Assembly: GCF_023544465.1 (NCBI RefSeq)
Contig: NZ_JALPVL010000018.1
Span: 1-64,000 of the forward strand
Origin: Paractinoplanes maris
Lineage (GTDB): Bacteria; Actinomycetota; Actinomycetes; Mycobacteriales; Micromonosporaceae
Direction: 5' to 3'
DNA: 64,000 nucleotides
In this document: piece after piece, positions 26,401 through 35,167 of the stretch
How positions within the stretch are numbered: position 1 is the first letter of the stretch
Layout of the letters: each line of letters opens with the position of its first letter
Program-made: the position numbers and the translations under genes
The notes under the pieces: generated by a model
The model's database searches: none
The model's input: only the letters and a program-made list of their open reading frames with translations
Told to the model about the DNA's origin: nothing

Positions 26401-26500
26401 ACGTACAAGATGGCGTATTGACCGTTTTCGCCGCAACACACCCCTATAGGCGTTTCGGGCGAGCCGGAAAGAGTGACCGGCCCGCCCGTAACCCGAAAAC

Positions 26501-26881
26501 TCAGAGAACGCCGTTCTGCTCGGCGATCATGCAGATCGCCACCAGGCGCAGCAGGTGCCAGTCGGCCGCCTTCCACTCGGCCGGCGCGGCGGGCGCGAAA
26601 CCGGGCTCGGGCAGCGCCCGGCCCATCCGGCGAGCCCCGGCGACGATGGCCCGGGCGTAACCGGCGAGACCGTCGGCGCCGGCGTCGCGGCCGGCCGACT
26701 CGAGAGCGTCCCGGACGGCGGCGGCATGCTGGTCGACCAGGGCGAGCAGGCCCGGGTCGGCGAGCGCGGCGACGATCCCGTCGACCCCCACCCGAGCCAT
26801 CATCTCGTCCAGCAGGCCGGTCGCCGGGGAGGCCGGAACAAGGGCGGAAACGGGGGCGAAGGCGAGGAATTCGTTCGTCAT
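26501..26881 (-). CDS. hypothetical helical protein (DUF6401-like)
   Basis: A 126-residue, mainly alpha-helical soluble protein. The central segment DPGLLALVDQHAAAVRDALE and the C-terminal WHLLRLVAICMIAEQNGV suggest the actinobacterial DUF6401 family, but I am not certain of that name. No function is known to me. The ATG at 26881 has no clear ribosome site. It lies upstream of the LamG gene and downstream of hrpA on the same strand. Confidence 0.55.
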   Translation of the reverse strand: MTNEFLAFAPVSALVPASPATGLLDEMMARVGVDGIVAALADPGLLALVDQHAAAVRDALESAGRDAGADGLAGYARAIVAGARRMGRALPEPGFAPAAPAEWKAADWHLLRLVAICMIAEQNGVL

Positions 26882-26956
26882 GGCCAGAACGCTAGGGCCT
26901 CGGTGACCCCCATGACAGGGGGGTAACCGAACGGCACCCAAGCGCCAACGAGCGCG

Positions 26957-29900
26957 CTACACCGGGAGCTGGTCCATCGCCTTATAGATCCGTTTGTCCG
27001 ATATCGGATAGGCGGTTCCCAACGATTGAGCGAAGAAGTTGATCCGCAACTCCTCGATCATCCAGCGGATCTCCCGCAGCCCCTCCTCCGGGGCGCCGAG
27101 CGTGCGCAGCTCGCGGTACTCCGACTCGATCTCGTGGATCTGGCCGGTCAGCTGACGGTCGCGGGTCAGGTTGCCGCCCAGCCGGTCGAGCCGATAGACG
27201 ATGCCGCGCAGGTAACGAGGCAGGTGGTGCAGCTGGCGCCAGCCGGTCTCGGTCACGAACCCGGCGTGCACGAGCCCCTTGAGCTGCTGCCGGATGTCGG
27301 CCAGGGCGGGCAGCAGCGTGGGGTCCCGCAGCGATTTCAGGCGCTGCTCGATGTCGTACGCGGTGGACAGCACCTGGCGCACCTGGGTGACCACGTTGGC
27401 CACGGCGTCGACCAGGTCCTGGCGTACGGTGTCGCGCAGCGAGGCGAACTCGATCGACGACCACACCGGGCCGCCGGCGTCGGCCACCAGCCGGTCGACC
27501 GACGCGCCGGCGCAGTCGTCGAGCAGGTCGGCGATCGAGCGGTAAGGGTTCCCGCGGGTCAGCTCGAGCTTGGCCCGGTTGTCGAGCCGGCCCTGCAGAT
27601 ATCGCGCGGCCGGTGGCAGCGTCAGCAGCAACAGCTTGCGGGTGCCGGCGACCATCGCCACCCGTTGCTCGGCCTCGGTCTCGAAGACCTTGATGGCCAC
27701 ACTGTCACCCTCGTCGACCAGCGCCGGGAAGACGTTGACCTCGTAGCCGCCGCGGACCTGGGCCACCCGCCGCGGCAGCATCCCGAAGTCGTTGGTGGTG
27801 ATCCCGCGCCGCTCGATGTCGCCGGCCGCCCGGGAGATGGTCTGCTGCACCTTGGGCGCGAGCGAGCGCCGCAGCACCTCCAGATCGCGGCCCTCCCCCA
27901 CCACCTGGCCCTGCTCGTCGACCACGCGGAAGTTGACACGCAGGTGGCCGGGCACGTCGCCGGGCCGCCAGGCGTCCCGGGGCACGACGGTCCCGGTGAG
28001 CCGCCGCAACTCGTTGCCGACGGCGTCGGGCAGCGGTCCGCGGCGGGCCGGGACCCGGTCGAGCACCGCCTCGGCCCAGTCCGGCACCGGTACGAAATTG
28101 GTGCGCAACGCCTTGGGCAGGGCCCGGATCAGCGCGATCACCACGTCCTTGCGGAACCCGGGCACCGACCAGCCGAAATCGTCCGGGTCGAGCTTGTTGA
28201 GCAGGGCGATCGGCACCTCGACGGTGACGCCGTCGGCCTGGGTGTTGGGCTCGAACTCGTACGTCAAGGGAAGCCGCACGCCGTTGGCCAGCCAGGCGTC
28301 CGGGTACGCGTTGGGGTCGACGCCGTCGCGGCCGGCGTTGACAAGCATGTCGCGGGTGAACGTCAGCAGCTCGGGCTCGTCGCGCCGGGCCTTCTTCCAC
28401 CACGCGTCGAAGTGCCGGGCCGAGACCACGTCGGCCGGGATGCGGGCGTCGTACAGCGCGTACACGGTCTCGTCGTCGACCGCGATGTCGCGCCGCCGGG
28501 CCCGGTTCTCGATCTCCTCGATCCGGGCCAGCAGCTTCGCGTTCTCGGCAAAGAACTTGTGGTGGGTCTCCCAGTCGCCCTCGACCAGCGCGTGCCGGAT
28601 GAACAGCTCGCGCGACACCACCGGGTCGACCTTGGAATAGCCGACCTTGCGCCGGGGCACGATCGGCAGACCGTAGAGGGTCACCTTCTCGTACGCCATG
28701 ACGGCGCCCTGCTTCTTCTCCCAGTGCGGCTCGCTGTAGGAATGTTTGACCAGGTGCGGTGCCAGTTTCTCGGCCCACTCGGGCTCGATGCGGGCGTTGA
28801 CCCGGCCCCACAGGCGGCTGGTCTCGACCAGCTCGGCCGACATCACCCAGCGCGGCTGCTTCTTGAAGAGCGCGGAGCCCGGGAAGATGGCGAACTTGGC
28901 CCCGCGAGCACCCAGGTATTCCCGCTTGTCGGTGTCCTTGAGACCGAGGTGCGAGAGCAGGCCGGACAGCAGGGCGGTGTGCACGTTCTGCCCGGCGGCG
29001 ACCTCCTCCCGGTCCTCCACGAGAGACAACCCGAGGGTACGAGCCACCTGGCGCAGCTGCGCGTAGATGTCCTGCCACTCGCGTACGCGAAGGTAGTTGA
29101 GGAACTCACTGCGGCACAGCCGCCGGAACTGGTTGCCGCTCAGCTCCTGCTGCTTCTCCCGCAGATAGCGCCACAGGTTGAGGTAGCTGAAGAAGTCCGA
29201 TTCCTTGTCGGTGAACCGGGCGTGCTTCTCGTCGGCCTGCTGCTGCTTGTCGACCGGGCGCTCGCGCGGGTCCTGGATGGACAGCGCGGCCGCGATCACC
29301 ATCACCTCGGCCACACACTCCTGCCGGTCGGCCTCGATGACCATGCGGGCCAGCCGCGGGTCGACCGGCAGCTGCGCGAGCTGACGGCCGAGCGGGGTGA
29401 GCTTGCGCTCATCGAGCGCGCCGAGCTCCTCGAGCAGCTTGACGCCGTCGGTGATGTTGCGCCGGTCCGGCGGGTCGATGAACGGGAACTTGGCCAGGTC
29501 GCCCAGCCCGAGGTTGGTCATCTGCAGGATGACGCTGGCCAGGTTGGTCCGCAGGATCTCGGGCTCGGTGAACTCGGGGCGCGCCTCGAAGTCCTCCTCC
29601 GAGTAGAGCCGGATGCAGATGCCGTCGGCCACCCGGCCGCAGCGGCCCTTGCGCTGGTTGGCGCTGGCCTGCGACACCGGCTCGATCGGCAGGCGCTGCA
29701 CCTTGAGCCGGCTGGAGTAGCGGCTGATCCGGGCCGTGCCCGGGTCGATGACATAGCGGATGCCGGGCACGGTCAGCGACGTCTCGGCGACGTTGGTGGC
29801 CAGCACGACCCGGCGCTGCGAGTGCCGCTCGAAGACCTTGTGCTGCTCGGCCGCGGAGAGCCGGCCGTAGAGCGGGACGATGTCGGTGTTGCGCAGGTTG

Positions 29901-30856
29901 CGCTTGCCCAGCGCGTCGGCCGTGTCCCGGATCTCGCGCTCGCCGGAGAGGAAGACCAGGATGTCGCCGTCGCCCTCGCGGCCCAGCTCGTCGACCGCGT
30001 CGGCGATGCCGTCGACCTGGTCGAGGGGCTCCTCGGTGTCGTCCTCGGTCGTGGTGACCAGCGGCCGATACCGGGTCTCGACCGGGAACGTCCGCCCGGA
30101 GACCTCGATGACCGGGGCCGGTTTGCCCTCGGCGTCGGCGAAGTGCTCGGCGAACCGCTGCGTCTCGATCGTGGCCGACGTGATGATCAGCTTGAGATCC
30201 CGCCGCCGCGGCAGCAGCTCCCGCAGGTAGCCCAGGATGAAGTCGATGTTGAGGCTGCGCTCGTGTGCCTCGTCGATGATCAGCGTGTCGTACCGGTGGA
30301 GGTTGCGGTCGTTCTGGATCTCGGCCAGCAGGATGCCGTCCGTCATCACCTTGACCATGGTGTCGTCACTGACCTGGTCGGTGAAGCGCACCTTATAGCC
30401 CACCGTCTGCCCGAGCGGCCGCCCCACTTCCTCAGCGATGCGCTCGGCCACGGTCCGAGCCGCAATCCGCCGGGGTTGCGTGTGCCCGATCTGCCCACGG
30501 ACGCCGCGCCCCAGCTCCATGCAGATCTTCGGAATCTGCGTCGTCTTACCCGACCCGGTCTCCCCGGCCACCACCACGACCTGGTGGTCGCGAATGGCCG
30601 CCGCGATGTCGTCCTTGCGCTGACTGACCGGCAGCGACTCGGGGTAGGTGATCGCGGGAACGCTCGCCAGCCGCGCGGCCAGGCGCTCGGCCGCCGCGTC
30701 GACCTCCGCCGAGATCTCGCTCAGGGCCGCCGCACGGGCAGCCTCGTCCTTGATACGGCGGGTCCCCTCCAGACGCCGCCCGAGGCGGTGCTCGTCGCGG
30801 GGGAGGAGGTCAGCTATGCGCTTACGGAGCTCAGGCAGGGCAGTTGTTGTCGACAT
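26957..30856 (-). CDS. hrpA: ATP-dependent RNA helicase HrpA
   Basis: A 1299-residue DEAH-box helicase of normal HrpA length. Motif I VVVAGETGSGKTTQIPK lies near residue 95, motif II IIDEAHERSLNIDF near 195 and motif III ITSATI near 228. Helicase C motifs follow (ATNVAETSLTVPGIRYVID and QRKGRCGRVADG near 365-420), then the HA2 and OB-fold regions and the long C-terminal DUF3418 region particular to HrpA. In other bacteria HrpA rescues stalled ribosomes or processes mRNA. It begins with a clean ATG and lies 67 bases downstream of the LCP gene stop. Confidence 0.95.
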   Translation of the reverse strand: MSTTTALPELRKRIADLLPRDEHRLGRRLEGTRRIKDEAARAAALSEISAEVDAAAERLAARLASVPAITYPESLPVSQRKDDIAAAIRDHQVVVVAGETGSGKTTQIPKICMELGRGVRGQIGHTQPRRIAARTVAERIAEEVGRPLGQTVGYKVRFTDQVSDDTMVKVMTDGILLAEIQNDRNLHRYDTLIIDEAHERSLNIDFILGYLRELLPRRRDLKLIITSATIETQRFAEHFADAEGKPAPVIEVSGRTFPVETRYRPLVTTTEDDTEEPLDQVDGIADAVDELGREGDGDILVFLSGEREIRDTADALGKRNLRNTDIVPLYGRLSAAEQHKVFERHSQRRVVLATNVAETSLTVPGIRYVIDPGTARISRYSSRLKVQRLPIEPVSQASANQRKGRCGRVADGICIRLYSEEDFEARPEFTEPEILRTNLASVILQMTNLGLGDLAKFPFIDPPDRRNITDGVKLLEELGALDERKLTPLGRQLAQLPVDPRLARMVIEADRQECVAEVMVIAAALSIQDPRERPVDKQQQADEKHARFTDKESDFFSYLNLWRYLREKQQELSGNQFRRLCRSEFLNYLRVREWQDIYAQLRQVARTLGLSLVEDREEVAAGQNVHTALLSGLLSHLGLKDTDKREYLGARGAKFAIFPGSALFKKQPRWVMSAELVETSRLWGRVNARIEPEWAEKLAPHLVKHSYSEPHWEKKQGAVMAYEKVTLYGLPIVPRRKVGYSKVDPVVSRELFIRHALVEGDWETHHKFFAENAKLLARIEEIENRARRRDIAVDDETVYALYDARIPADVVSARHFDAWWKKARRDEPELLTFTRDMLVNAGRDGVDPNAYPDAWLANGVRLPLTYEFEPNTQADGVTVEVPIALLNKLDPDDFGWSVPGFRKDVVIALIRALPKALRTNFVPVPDWAEAVLDRVPARRGPLPDAVGNELRRLTGTVVPRDAWRPGDVPGHLRVNFRVVDEQGQVVGEGRDLEVLRRSLAPKVQQTISRAAGDIERRGITTNDFGMLPRRVAQVRGGYEVNVFPALVDEGDSVAIKVFETEAEQRVAMVAGTRKLLLLTLPPAARYLQGRLDNRAKLELTRGNPYRSIADLLDDCAGASVDRLVADAGGPVWSSIEFASLRDTVRQDLVDAVANVVTQVRQVLSTAYDIEQRLKSLRDPTLLPALADIRQQLKGLVHAGFVTETGWRQLHHLPRYLRGIVYRLDRLGGNLTRDRQLTGQIHEIESEYRELRTLGAPEEGLREIRWMIEELRINFFAQSLGTAYPISDKRIYKAMDQLPV

Positions 30857-30923
30857 CGCGCGACAAGAATAGGCGGATCCGGCCGCGAACGCCTGGTGAT
30901 TAACACCGCCCCCACCCCGGGAA

Positions 30924-31985
30924 TCAGCTGCCGGGCGCCTTCTGCGGGTTCGCCGCGAGCCACTGATCGATGGTGTCGGCCCGGATGGCCGCGAACATGG
31001 CCGCCGACTTGGCCTTGTCGAGCTGCACCGCGGAGCCCGCCCGGGTCTTGAGGCCGGCCGAGGTGTGCGGCACCGTCGCGTACGTGATCGCGTCGGGTTT
31101 GATGCCCCGCACGGTCAGGGCCAGCCGGCGGATGTCGAGGCTCCGGTCCACGGTCAGCGCGTCGGCCGCCGTGACCAGCAGGGCATCCAGCTTCCCGGGG
31201 TCGGTCAGCAGGCCGCCCCGGGCCGACTTGGCGATCACCGCCTTGACCACGAGCTGCTGGTTGTACATCCGGCCGAAGTCGCCCCCGGGCACCTCGTAGC
31301 GCTGGCGCATGAACTCCTCGGCCTGGTCGCCGTCCATGTCGTGGCACCCCTTCGGCCAGACCTTCTCGGAGAAGGTCGAGCGCACGTCGTAAGGCACGCA
31401 CACGTTCACCCCCCGCACCGCGTCGACCATCTGATGAACGCCGCCGAAGTCGGCGATCATCGCCCCGTCCAGCGGCACGCGGGTGAGCTTGCTGACCGTG
31501 GCCGCGGTCAGCTTGGCCCCACCGAACGCGAAAGCAGCGTTGATCTTGTTCTTCCCGCCGCGCCACGACCCGCCCGCCGGCACGTCGACGTAGCTGTCGC
31601 GCGGGATGGACACGATGGTGGCCCGGTCCCGGCTCCTCGCCACGTGCACCAGCATGATCGTGTCGGACCGCTCCCCGATCGGGCTCCGGCCGCCGGCTTC
31701 CTCCGCCCGCGAGTCCGAACCCAGCAGCAGCAGGTTCAGCGGTCCCGACTTCCAGTTCTGCTCACGCTGCCGCCGCTCACCGGCGCCGGTCGCCTCGGGA
31801 AGCAGGTCGTCCCGCGCGACCTTGCGGTCGTAACGCGAATAGAGATAGAAGCCGCCACCGGCGAGGCCGCTGCCCAGGACGAGCAGCAGGACGGCGAGGA
31901 CCAGCAGGGCTTTCTGCCACCCCGCAAGGCGTCCGAATCGCGATTCACGACGCATTCGAGATGGACGGGATTCCGTCGATGCCAT
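30924..31985 (-). CDS. LytR-CpsA-Psr (LCP) family glycopolymer ligase
   Basis: A 353-residue membrane-anchored phosphotransferase that links lipid-carried glycopolymers to peptidoglycan. A basic cytoplasmic head, one membrane segment (about residues 23-45) and the extracellular LCP domain are seen, with LLLLGSDSR, RSDTIMLVHV, VSIPRDSYVDVP, KINAAFAFGGA and FMRQRYEVPGGDFGRM. The conserved Arg/Asp residues for pyrophosphate lipid binding are present. The ATG at 31985 is supported by a decayed duplicate of this gene (36300-36556) in which the same start and ESRP motif persist; an upstream in-frame GTG is at 31994. It is divergent from the sugar phosphotransferase gene, so it likely attaches that pathway's polymer. 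Confidence 0.9.
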   Translation of the reverse strand: MASTESRPSRMRRESRFGRLAGWQKALLVLAVLLLVLGSGLAGGGFYLYSRYDRKVARDDLLPEATGAGERRQREQNWKSGPLNLLLLGSDSRAEEAGGRSPIGERSDTIMLVHVARSRDRATIVSIPRDSYVDVPAGGSWRGGKNKINAAFAFGGAKLTAATVSKLTRVPLDGAMIADFGGVHQMVDAVRGVNVCVPYDVRSTFSEKVWPKGCHDMDGDQAEEFMRQRYEVPGGDFGRMYNQQLVVKAVIAKSARGGLLTDPGKLDALLVTAADALTVDRSLDIRRLALTVRGIKPDAITYATVPHTSAGLKTRAGSAVQLDKAKSAAMFAAIRADTIDQWLAANPQKAPGS

Positions 31986-32533
31986 GCCTGCCACGATGGC
32001 GGCAAATTAATCGTCGGTCAAGCTCACTCCGGCCGGCCGAAAGCGATTCATGATTGCCCTGCCCGAAAGAAGCAACCCCGTAACACGTCTTGTCACCCGA
32101 TCGGTTCTTCATCATCCCGCCCAGGGAATTGGCATAGGCAGCCACCGTAGCTGCTCCACCCCAGCAGACGTTGTCATATGTCCATTTTGAGCGTCTCCTA
32201 ACCAGTCATAAGCTCCGCCTAGATACATTTATGTCCGCTTTATGACCGTTAGCCTGATTCAGCCGATTTCAACCCGCCGGGACTGTCAAACCCGACGAAC
32301 GGACGAGGTGCCCACGTTCCCGCAACCTTCTAGTGTTCCTCCGTTCCCAGGACCACATCGGACCTGAAGATCGAGACAAAGAATTGCGGAGGAGACGTTG
32401 CCCGCCGATGCTTCCATCGCCCTTTCCACCGGGCTGAGTCACCGATCAGGTGCCCACCCATCGGGCTTGGATGCCCCCGCCGCCGTCGCGTTCCTTTCGT
32501 TGACGGCCACCTTTCCCGGAAGCGGCCCCACGA
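31986..32533. promoter_or_regulatory. long AT-richer leader between LCP and phosphotransferase genes
   Basis: A 548-base gap clearly poorer in GC than the flanks, especially 32160-32280, and therefore likely to hold the divergent promoters. The part from about 32310 is repeated at 36880-37000. The elements CCGCAA (from 32319) and TTGCGG (from 32384) are complementary, are kept in both copies and could fold into a leader hairpin just before a GGAGGAG ribosome site. I cannot assign exact promoter boxes. Confidence 0.5.
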
Positions 32534-32541
32534 ATGACTGA
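32398..32541 (+). CDS. possible 47-residue leader peptide of the polysaccharide operon
   Basis: A TTG codon preceded by GCGGAGGAG opens a 47-codon frame that ends at TGA 32539-32541, overlapping the start of the sugar phosphotransferase gene (ATGACTGA). The product starts LPADASIALS. In the decayed copy near 36965 the same frame reads LVDASIAPP, keeping DASIA with synonymous change. It may be a translated leader; it is too short and ordinary in composition for certainty. Confidence 0.35.
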   Translation: MPADASIALSTGLSHRSGAHPSGLDAPAAVAFLSLTATFPGSGPTND

Positions 32542-34015
32542 GTCGGTCAACACACGAGCGCCGCGACGTCGGACCGAGGTGCGGGTCCCCAGGCCCCGGG
32601 CCGACGCGTGGGAGAAGACGACGATCGACGTCCTCGCCCGCCAGAGCCGTCGGCGCGCCCAGCCGGAGACGTCAGCGTGGCGACGCTTCGGCGAGCACTT
32701 CAAGACGGGACGAGTGCTGTTCCTCGGCGACACCGTCGTCGCGGCCTGCTTCGCCGGCTGGTGGGTGCAGTGGACCTGGCCGTTGCTGCTGGGCTGGCTG
32801 CTGGCCGTGGCGTCGTACGCCTCCACCGGCCTCTACCGGCCGAGGCTGCATGTCACCCTCCTCGACCAGCTGCCCCAATTGGTCAGCCATTTTGTCGTCG
32901 CGATCACCATGGCCCTCACCGCACCGGCGATGCTCGGCGTCAACCTCGAACTACGGCGTCACGTCGTGGGCGCGGGTCTGATGCTCAGCGGCATGCTCCT
33001 GGCTCGTGGCCTCATCTTCATGGCGATCCGCACCGGCCGCAGCGCCGGCCTGGTCGGCCACCCGACGGTGATCCTGGGCGGCGGCACACACGCTCAGCAG
33101 GTGCTGGGCGTCCTCGACCGGAACAAGACCTACGGCCTGAACGTCATCGGCTACGTCGCGGACATCCCGGTGCCGGCCGAGGACGCGGGCGACGGGTGGC
33201 AGTATCTCGGCGGCTTCAGTGAACTCCCCCGGGTCATCGAGGAACACGGGGTGGGCGTCCTGCTCATCGACGAGATGTCGGTGGACCGCCCCCAACTGAT
33301 CGACGGCCTGCGAAACCGCGCCGGCATGCCGGCGACGTTCCTCCTCCTGCGGTCCTGGCCGCTGGACAGCTCGCTGGCCACCGGCGACCACATCGGCGGC
33401 GTGCCGATCCTGCGGCTGAGCCGCGGCTGGAGCACCGGCCAGCGGATCAGCAAGCGACTGTTCGACATCGTCCTGGCCGCCGGCCTGCTGGTCTCGCTGG
33501 CCCCGCTGATGCTGCTCACGGTGGCCGCCATCCTCCTCGAGGACTGGAACAACCCCCTCTTCAAGCAGGTCCGCGTGGGCCGCGGCGGACGACTGTTCAC
33601 CATGTACAAGTTCCGCTCGATGCGCACCGTCCCCGCCGACCACTCCGACTCGGCGTGGTCCGACGCCGCCGCCTCCCGGATCGGCCGGGTGGGCCGCGTC
33701 ATCCGCGCGACGTCCATCGACGAGCTGCCCCAGCTGTTCAACATCCTGCGCGGCGACATGACCTTCGTCGGCCCGCGCCCGGAGCGCCCGCACTTCGTCG
33801 AACGGTTCAGCGCCATGTTCCCCGACTACCACTCCCGCCACCGCGTCACGGTCGGCCTGACCGGCCTCGCCCAGGTGAACGGCCTGCGCGGAGACACCTC
33901 CATCGACGACCGCGTACGCCACGACAACTACTACATCGACCACTGGAGCCTGTGGCTGGACATCAAGGTCATGATCTGGACCGTGAGCCAGGCGTTCGGC
34001 GCCCGCGGCAGCTGA
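32534..34015 (+). CDS. exopolysaccharide initiating sugar phosphotransferase (WbaP/CpsE type)
   Basis: A 493-residue polyprenyl-phosphate sugar-1-phosphate transferase that starts repeat-unit assembly on the lipid carrier. Four N-terminal membrane segments (about residues 55-165) and a CoA-binding-like middle domain (HPTVILGGGTHAQQVL) precede the catalytic domain. This begins with a hydrophobic reentrant segment (KRLFDIVLAAGLLVSLAPL) and has QVRVGRGGRLFTMYKFRSM, IRATSIDELPQLFNILRGDM and FVGPRPERP. All are hallmarks of the bacterial sugar transferase family. It diverges from the LCP gene and is followed by genes on the opposite strand. Confidence 0.92.
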   Translation: MTESVNTRAPRRRTEVRVPRPRADAWEKTTIDVLARQSRRRAQPETSAWRRFGEHFKTGRVLFLGDTVVAACFAGWWVQWTWPLLLGWLLAVASYASTGLYRPRLHVTLLDQLPQLVSHFVVAITMALTAPAMLGVNLELRRHVVGAGLMLSGMLLARGLIFMAIRTGRSAGLVGHPTVILGGGTHAQQVLGVLDRNKTYGLNVIGYVADIPVPAEDAGDGWQYLGGFSELPRVIEEHGVGVLLIDEMSVDRPQLIDGLRNRAGMPATFLLLRSWPLDSSLATGDHIGGVPILRLSRGWSTGQRISKRLFDIVLAAGLLVSLAPLMLLTVAAILLEDWNNPLFKQVRVGRGGRLFTMYKFRSMRTVPADHSDSAWSDAAASRIGRVGRVIRATSIDELPQLFNILRGDMTFVGPRPERPHFVERFSAMFPDYHSRHRVTVGLTGLAQVNGLRGDTSIDDRVRHDNYYIDHWSLWLDIKVMIWTVSQAFGARGS

Positions 34016-34088
34016 GACCGGGCAGAAGCTGTCGCGTACCGGCCGCATTTCAGCTGGATGCCCACTTACTTGGCCGGTGTTAGCCCGC

Positions 34089-35156
34089 TTAGGTGCCGGT
34101 CACGTCGGAGAAGAGTGCCTCGAACGCGTCCAGCCAACGATCTTTGCCGTGATGACGAAGTACATAGTCACGACTGGTCGAGGCCTTGGCAACCAAGGCA
34201 GCCAAGTCAGCGGCGGAGGGTCGTTCGTCCTCACCGATGAGCAGGCCGCCGCTGTTAGTTATAACGTCGCTACCCGGATCGCCGGCAAAGCCCACCAAAG
34301 GCAGCCCGGTCGCGCCGGCTTCCAGAACGGCCATAGGCATGCCGTCGGTCCGGCCGCCCGAGTAGATGTAGCAGTCGGCCGCTTTCAAAACGTCCTGGAT
34401 ATCCTGGCGGTATCCGAGGAAAAGCACGTCGGGGGAACCTGCCGCCACTTCTTCCAGTCGACCGCGATCTGGGCCGTCGCCGACGACGGCGAGCGGGATT
34501 TCGGCAGCGCGAGCCAGAGCGATTGCTCGGTCGTGCCGCTTGTCAGCACTCAGGCGAGACGCCATCACTGCAACCGCTCGGCCGCGCCAGTGCTCCGGCA
34601 GAAGCCGGTCGCGAAGTAAGCGCTTGGACTCCTCATCCGGCACCGAATAGCGGTTGGTGTCCACTGCGTTGGGGATCACGACAAGCTTCTTCGGATTCAC
34701 GAACTCCGCCAGATCTGCGGCTACCTCGCCGCTGACGCAGACGATACGGCTGACATGGCGCGAGGCGGCTGCATAGCGGTTACGCAGGGCTCCTCCAAAC
34801 AGGCCGCCCAGCCAACGTCCGTGTTCTGTCCAAATCACCGGTGCTCCGGCAGCCAAGTCAGCGGAGAAGGCGATTTGCTCACGCTTGAACTGCATGTAAT
34901 ACGCTGCGGCCGTCGGGAGACTTCGGACCCATCTCCGCTCGGCCGGTATACGTGTGAGTCCGGGAAGGATCGTCCGGCGGGACCACTTCGGCCCCAAGGG
35001 CAGATCTTGTCGGGGCAATTGATCATCCGGCCAGCCGGCACATCGCCCGTAGAGGAAAATTCGATGCGCTCGATGAGACAGACCCATGGCCAAGGCGACC
35101 GTGTGAGCTTCAGCGCCGCCAGCAATGTCGGAAGCCGTGATTATCGAAATATCCAT
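34089..35156 (-). CDS. glycosyltransferase family 4 protein
   Basis: A 355-residue GT-B glycosyltransferase. The N-terminal domain starts MDISIITASDIAGGAEAHT. The C-terminal GT4 nucleotide-sugar domain has VVIPNAVDTNRY, VMASRLSADKRHDRAI, VVGDGPDRGRLEE and the donor-binding GGRTDGMPMAVLEAGATGLP with the conserved E-x7-E spacing. It adds one sugar to the lipid-linked repeat unit in the cytoplasm. The ATG at 35156 has a GAGGAAG ribosome site. A GTG at 35171 that overlaps the upstream stop is an alternative start. It forms a pair with the next gene, on the strand opposite to the main operon, in DNA of lower GC. Confidence 0.88.
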   Translation of the reverse strand: MDISIITASDIAGGAEAHTVALAMGLSHRAHRIFLYGRCAGWPDDQLPRQDLPLGPKWSRRTILPGLTRIPAERRWVRSLPTAAAYYMQFKREQIAFSADLAAGAPVIWTEHGRWLGGLFGGALRNRYAAASRHVSRIVCVSGEVAADLAEFVNPKKLVVIPNAVDTNRYSVPDEESKRLLRDRLLPEHWRGRAVAVMASRLSADKRHDRAIALARAAEIPLAVVGDGPDRGRLEEVAAGSPDVLFLGYRQDIQDVLKAADCYIYSGGRTDGMPMAVLEAGATGLPLVGFAGDPGSDVITNSGGLLIGEDERPSAADLAALVAKASTSRDYVLRHHGKDRWLDAFEALFSDVTGT

Positions 35157-35167
35157 CGGCTTCCTCG

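Noticed and set aside
27026..31051. 1341-codon open frame on the plus strand
   Set aside because: It is the antisense shadow of hrpA and part of the LCP gene, with no recognisable domain and low-complexity composition.
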